From positions 1 through 20,713 of the forward strand of contig JBELIG010000036.1 in the NCBI GenBank assembly GCA_042091035.1: 20,713 nt of DNA. The letters are read 5' to 3'. Of this stretch, positions 16,625 to 20,713 are shown in pieces. A model generated the notes under the pieces. It saw nothing but the letters and a program-made list of their open reading frames with translations. It was not told where the DNA came from and did not search any database. The position numbers were made by a program, and so were the translations under genes. Source of the stretch: AM-2324 sp042091035 (GTDB lineage: Bacteria; Bacteroidota; Bacteroidia; Chitinophagales; Saprospiraceae). Each line of letters starts with the position of its first letter. Positions within the stretch are counted from its first letter, which is position 1.

Positions 16625-18187
16625 TTATATCTTAGTAAAGATCCGTGAACTTTGCCTTTGCCCAGAACAGACTACCCGGATGAAGTAATTTCCACTTGGG
16701 TAAGAACCTATATCAAAGCGCATCTCATGCTTTCCTGCTGAAAGCGATCTATCCAGCATAGTATCCATTAAAATACCTTCTGCATTGAATAAGGTCACGG
16801 AAACCCGTTCCCGCTCACTTTCAAAATGTACGTTGACATAACTATGCGCAGGATTTGGAAATAGATTCACTATTAGCGATTCTTCTACTACCTTGCTTGT
16901 ATCGGATATAGGATCCAAACATGGATTCAAAATATTTATCCGTTGATAATCAGCATGCAAGAATCCTTTTACCAATTCTTCATCTACTTCAAACCAATCT
17001 TCCAGTATCGAGCCATAGATATCTCTAAAATCAAATTGCATAGCAACACCATCTTGGTTACCCACTTCATCACCAATCTCTGCATTAGCTCCAATAACAC
17101 CTGGATTCACACAAGAACCAAATACCATCAATGGCGCAGCAGAACCGTGATCTGTACCATTACTATCATTGGATTTTATGCGACGTCCGAACTCCGAAAA
17201 GGTCATTCCGACTACTCGATCAGACAGACCTAAGCCTTCAAGGTCAGCTTGAAAAGCACTGATAGCTCCTGATAATTTTTGAAGTAATTCAGTATGCTCC
17301 CCTTGCAATGGATCACCATTTTGAACCTGATTGGCATGTGTATCAAAACCGCCAATGCTTGCTATAAATATTTTTGTCTTTGATCCACCTGCCAATAATA
17401 AAGCTATTGTTTTAAGCTGCTGAGCCAATCCTGTATCTGGATAAGTCTGCGTATTCGAACCTAGATTTGCAATCTCTGTAATACGTTCAGAATAAGCATT
17501 CGTTTGCTCTATTGTCAATCGAACATATTCCAACTGATCCCCGTATAAATTATCCGGCACAAAATCATCACCGCCTGAAGCAAGCTGACCCAGATTAAAT
17601 GGATCAGTGAGTGGTAGACTAAAATTCCCCACACTACCTTGACAAGTCAAAGAGATTGAATTACCAATAACGACCGCCAGAGGATCTGGAAATTCTGTAT
17701 TCGGATAATTTGTTGGAAACTCCTGATGATCATCCGTCAGATAACGCCCTAACCAACCTGTTGGCCAATCCTCTTCTGCTGGTGATCCACTGGTCCAAAT
17801 ATCTGTTGACCGAAAATGCGATCTATTTTGGTTCGGATACCCTACCCCCTGAATCACTTTTAATTTAGCATCATCAAACATACTTCGTATGCCCTTCATG
17901 CCTGGGTGAAAGGCAAGGTCGTTATCAAATTGCTCCAAACTTGATTCTGGTAGTATTACATTCTGGCGGACATTATAGAGCTTGTCATAATAATCCAAGG
18001 GAATGATCATATTCAAACCATCATTTCCTCCAATCATCTGAACGAGCACTAATACACGATCAGAATCAGGATTCAATGCGTTCAATAAAGCTGATTGACG
18101 GATCGGAGAGAGTGATAAGCCATTCAAAGCTGCAGGCAGACCAATTAAGGCTGCTGTCGTATTTCTTATAAATTTTCTTCTTTTCAT
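16625..18187 (-). CDS. DUF1501 protein with twin-arginine start and T9SS sorting domain, copy b
   Basis: The product is 520 residues, nearly the same length as copy a. It starts MKRRKFIRNTTAALIGLPAA, a Tat-like signal. DUF1501 motifs are in the same order: IGGNDGLNMIIP at 52-63, NRSHFRSTDIWTSG near 121, GGFDTHANQ, TFSEFGRR and GTDHGSAAP. FVPDN-YGD-L and EQTNAYSE are also shared with copy a. The tail from about residue 435 is a T9SS type A domain (FPNPAHSYVNVHF, LFNAEGIL, GNYFIRVV, ending IFTKI). It lies 19 bases after its DUF1800 partner, so the two are surely co-transcribed, and a terminator follows directly. The presence of both a Tat-like start and a T9SS tail implies export of the folded protein before outer-membrane passage (inference). 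Confidence 0.9.
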   Translation of the reverse strand: MKRRKFIRNTTAALIGLPAALNGLSLSPIRQSALLNALNPDSDRVLVLVQMIGGNDGLNMIIPLDYYDKLYNVRQNVILPESSLEQFDNDLAFHPGMKGIRSMFDDAKLKVIQGVGYPNQNRSHFRSTDIWTSGSPAEEDWPTGWLGRYLTDDHQEFPTNYPNTEFPDPLAVVIGNSISLTCQGSVGNFSLPLTDPFNLGQLASGGDDFVPDNLYGDQLEYVRLTIEQTNAYSERITEIANLGSNTQTYPDTGLAQQLKTIALLLAGGSKTKIFIASIGGFDTHANQVQNGDPLQGEHTELLQKLSGAISAFQADLEGLGLSDRVVGMTFSEFGRRIKSNDSNGTDHGSAAPLMVFGSCVNPGVIGANAEIGDEVGNQDGVAMQFDFRDIYGSILEDWFEVDEELVKGFLHADYQRINILNPCLDPISDTSKVVEESLIVNLFPNPAHSYVNVHFESERERVSVTLFNAEGILMDTMLDRSLSAGKHEMRFDIGSYPSGNYFIRVVCSGQRQSSRIFTKI

Positions 18188-18206
18188 TTTTATAGACTTT
18201 GAAGGC

Positions 18207-19865
18207 TTAGAATAAATAGAATTCAGACAAACTCATCATACTGCTTATAAGGTCTCTTAACTTACTATCTACAGAATTCATTAGATTCTGGTCATCCGGA
18301 TCAGCAATATGATTTGCATATTCCTCCGTCCATTCAAAGTCGGGTAAACCAGGAATCAGTATTGACTTAAGGAATTCTACCTGATTATCCGTAATTGAAA
18401 CAGGATAGAACAATTGAGCAAGGTCCGTAATGAGGATATTTGGATCATATGGATTACTCAATTCAGCAATAAGAGCCAAAACATCTATTCTAAAGGAGTT
18501 TCCTCCGGTATTGTATGAATAGCTAGTAAACCGATCTGACAAATACATTCGGTGCGGCATAGAAACAGAACTCAACCACATCCTAGAAAGCCCCGGGGCC
18601 TGATAGTATGCTGGCCAACCAGCGACTGAATCATGCCTATGCATCTCCATCTGCATATCCCTCAATCGATAATACAGAGACTGTCCAACATTATAATTTG
18701 CTTGGAAATTATCTGCCATTAGATCAACCTTTGTGCTCTTGACAATAGAAGCCATAAACTCTAAAGGATTCTTGATAAGCACTCCTCGATTGGATTCCTG
18801 CATAAATTCATTGCTCATAAACAGCGCCTTCAGCGTTGGTTTGATCTCATAATTATTAGCAACCATTAGCTGTGCAAGCGGTTCAATAAGATTTTGCTCT
18901 ACAGAAGCATCAATTTGATCCGATACAAAATACCTGTAGAATTTTCGGCAAATAAAGCGGGCAACCTCATCCTTTTGAAAAATGATATCTATTAGCGTAT
19001 TATACTCGTCTGCATCCTCATTTTCAATAACGACATTATCAAACCTATAGGATAATTGTTTGGAATCAGTATCGTGGCGATTCTGATCAAATCCAACTGC
19101 TATAGGAGTTGTAGCCGAATTAAAGCCGTAGGTTCTCCAACCAGTCAAGACCCTGGCGATCGATATTATATCATCCTCTGTATAATTCGTATAATCCCCT
19201 GCTGCCACTAAAGGCCCCTTTCCTATAGTGAATAATTCCAACAGCTCCCGCGCATAATTCTCATTCGGAGCAGTTTTTGTATTATCTCTTCCATTCAGAT
19301 ACCTTAACATGGAATGATCAATGGTCATATCTTTCACAAACTGCTTGAAATTCCCAAATGCATGCCCACGAATTAAGTCGATATAATCATAGACTAACCT
19401 TCTATCGTTAATATTTGAAGTAACGAAGTGATTATGCCAAAATATAACCATACGCTCTCTTACGGAAAGACCTTCCGATAGAGGCACATTTACACTCCAA
19501 GCACGAATTGACCGTGCACGATAATTCTGATTTACACCAGCAGGAGGCATAGTATCAACCCAAGTTTCTCCAATAGAAACACTAGGATCATCATCTTCAT
19601 CATAATTTATAGGAGGGCTAGGCATTGGCCCATCAGCCAGAACTAGATCTACTGCAGATTCTAGATCCATATCTAACAATTCTGAAACATTACTATAAGT
19701 ATGTCCAAGAGTAGTACGGCGCAGAAAATGAGATACTGCTGCTCGATCCCAAGGACCGGCATAATTCTCAATATTCAATACAGAATCAATTGCAAGGGTA
19801 TCGCTTTCTGCCAGCTTAATTCTAGATTTTTGGATCATAGAATCAGAGAGTTTTAATTTATCCAT
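18207..19865 (-). CDS. DUF1800 domain protein, copy b
   Basis: The product is 552 residues from the ATG at 19865. The frame can be extended 15 bases to a TTG, but the ATG makes it one residue different from copy a. Shared landmarks are HFLRRTTLG at 46-54, VIFWHNHFVTS, NENYARELLELFTIGKG, LTGWRTYGF, RHDTDSKQL, FICRKFYRYFV, VAGWPAYYQ and a C-terminal DFEWTEEYANHIADPDD followed by SLSEFYLF. The N-terminus (MDKLKLSDSMIQKSRIK) is charged, with neither paired Arg nor hydrophobic core, so no export signal is visible. It begins 60 bases after the TonB-dependent receptor gene and ends 19 bases before DUF1501 copy b. A receptor-DUF1800-DUF1501 operon is therefore likely. ACAGTT-A-AACTGT, a short dyad, lies at 19881-19893 just upstream. 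Confidence 0.88.
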   Translation of the reverse strand: MDKLKLSDSMIQKSRIKLAESDTLAIDSVLNIENYAGPWDRAAVSHFLRRTTLGHTYSNVSELLDMDLESAVDLVLADGPMPSPPINYDEDDDPSVSIGETWVDTMPPAGVNQNYRARSIRAWSVNVPLSEGLSVRERMVIFWHNHFVTSNINDRRLVYDYIDLIRGHAFGNFKQFVKDMTIDHSMLRYLNGRDNTKTAPNENYARELLELFTIGKGPLVAAGDYTNYTEDDIISIARVLTGWRTYGFNSATTPIAVGFDQNRHDTDSKQLSYRFDNVVIENEDADEYNTLIDIIFQKDEVARFICRKFYRYFVSDQIDASVEQNLIEPLAQLMVANNYEIKPTLKALFMSNEFMQESNRGVLIKNPLEFMASIVKSTKVDLMADNFQANYNVGQSLYYRLRDMQMEMHRHDSVAGWPAYYQAPGLSRMWLSSVSMPHRMYLSDRFTSYSYNTGGNSFRIDVLALIAELSNPYDPNILITDLAQLFYPVSITDNQVEFLKSILIPGLPDFEWTEEYANHIADPDDQNLMNSVDSKLRDLISSMMSLSEFYLF

Positions 19866-19925
19866 TCGCTTATTTTTCAAACAGTTAAACTGTAAGTTTA
19901 TAAAATAAGATATATTTTGGAGAAA

Positions 19926-20713
19926 CTAAAATTTAAATCCTATGCTTGTATGAAATAAGCGAGGTGCGGCAGTCATTATACCTGGTCCGGGATAAGAAAC
20001 TGCGCGCTGCGTAAAATAAATCCTATTCAATACATTATTCACCCCAGCACTAATGTCAAGTCGACCAAATTTCTTACTTAAGGATATATCTACGATCTCA
20101 TAAGAGGGAATTACACCTCTTGTAGCATCTGCTACAAATGTTGCATTCGTTGCATCTGTGTATTGTTGAGCAATATGCGAAAACAGAACATTGAGCTTAT
20201 ATCCTTCTAAATCTATATTGAAGCCTGCACGTACTGAAAAGGGCGGAATCTTTTCCAACCTATTACCAATAATGGAAGACTCCGCACGAATATATGTGCC
20301 CTTCTGATAGGCAAAATTCAAAAAGGTATATGCCTTCACTTGTTTATCACCTAAGCGAAGCGGCTTGAAGTTCAACTGCTGAAAAGATTCTACACCTAAG
20401 ACCTGTGCATCTCCTATATTCGTTCGGTAAGCAGCAATCCTATTCTCAGGCTGCAACACTATGGACGTAAGACCAATTCTATTTTGATAGGATAGATAAA
20501 ATACGTTTATATCAAAAGAATAATTACCCTCAAATGATTGACCACGAAGCCCCATCTCAAAGTTATATCCACGCTCATCCGTTAAATCTTGGTCTACGAT
20601 TAAATTCGGATTACTGATACTTATATCTGTGAAGTTTATAGATCTAAAATTCTGCGAACCATTCAAATAAATTTCCTTTCGGAGATCATCCCCTATCTTA
20701 TATGCTATGCCCA
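19926..20713 (-). CDS. TonB-dependent receptor, FecA-like, C-terminal 261 residues (N-terminus beyond window)
   Basis: The frame is open from the window edge to the stop at 19926. It shows the C-terminal beta-barrel of an outer-membrane TonB-dependent receptor: paired amphipathic strands with loops, NIGDAQVLGVES, EKIPPFSVRAGFNI, YEIVDISLSKKFGRLDISAGVNN(V)LN, YFTQRAVSYPGPGI and a final IGFKF ending in Phe. The YPGPGI loop before the last strands is typical of Fe(III)-dicitrate/siderophore (FecA-like) receptors of Bacteroidota, which suggests an iron complex as ligand, though other substrates are possible. The plug domain and TonB box lie off the right edge. The apparent internal start near 20666 is a TTG and is not the real start. 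No terminator lies between it and the DUF1800 gene, so it probably heads that operon. Confidence 0.85.
   Translation of the reverse strand, partial: GIAYKIGDDLRKEIYLNGSQNFRSINFTDISISNPNLIVDQDLTDERGYNFEMGLRGQSFEGNYSFDINVFYLSYQNRIGLTSIVLQPENRIAAYRTNIGDAQVLGVESFQQLNFKPLRLGDKQVKAYTFLNFAYQKGTYIRAESSIIGNRLEKIPPFSVRAGFNIDLEGYKLNVLFSHIAQQYTDATNATFVADATRGVIPSYEIVDISLSKKFGRLDISAGVNNVLNRIYFTQRAVSYPGPGIMTAAPRLFHTSIGFKF

Noticed and set aside
19866..19880. TTG start for the second DUF1800 gene
   Set aside because: The ATG at 19865 gives 552 residues against 553 for the paralogue, so the TTG extension is unnecessary.

Overview
The window is AT-rich DNA from a member of the Bacteroidota. Four proteins end in a type IX secretion (T9SS) type A sorting domain with the PNPS/PNPT motif. 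There is also a SusC/FecA-type TonB-dependent receptor end, a promoter box of the TAnnTTTG class, and many Sec signal peptides ending in A-Q. Tandem DUF1800/DUF1501 genes and ELWxxDGT and VCBS repeat proteins fit an aquatic, Saprospira/Cytophaga-like lineage, but the genus cannot be read from this sequence. No tRNA, rRNA, CRISPR array, transposase or phage gene was seen.

Layout. Positions 1-4027 (minus strand) hold a small outer-membrane barrel followed by two paralogous secreted proteins of about 540 residues; the second runs off the left edge. Positions 4028-5425 are a 1.4 kb gene-poor stretch with several strong hairpins; three of them share an architecture on the plus strand. Position 5426 begins a seven-repeat VCBS propeller protein with a T9SS tail (plus strand). 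Next comes a divergent regulatory pair, an HxlR-type repressor (6908-7336, minus) and an extended short-chain dehydrogenase/reductase (7458-8477, plus). Their shared intergenic region carries a duplicated dyad and a recognisable promoter. Positions 8542-10922 hold a second barrel plus a third member of the 540-residue family, in the opposite order and separated by a strong terminator. Positions 11301-13100 encode an ELWxxDGT-repeat T9SS cargo. Positions 13256-20713 are a minus-strand block that starts (at the right edge) with the C-terminal part of a FecA-like TonB-dependent receptor, followed by DUF1800-DUF1501 and then a second DUF1800-DUF1501 pair.

How the genes may work together. Almost everything is cell-envelope or surface related: barrels, exported propellers, T9SS cargo and a TonB receptor. 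The only cytoplasmic metabolic unit is the HxlR/SDR pair, which looks like a self-contained aldehyde- or quinone-responsive module. The DUF1800-DUF1501 pair is duplicated in tandem, with each pair closed by its own terminator. The first pair sits 60 bases behind the receptor, which suggests a functional link between receptor and pair. The three secreted 540-residue proteins and two barrels form a second expanded, uncharacterised set.
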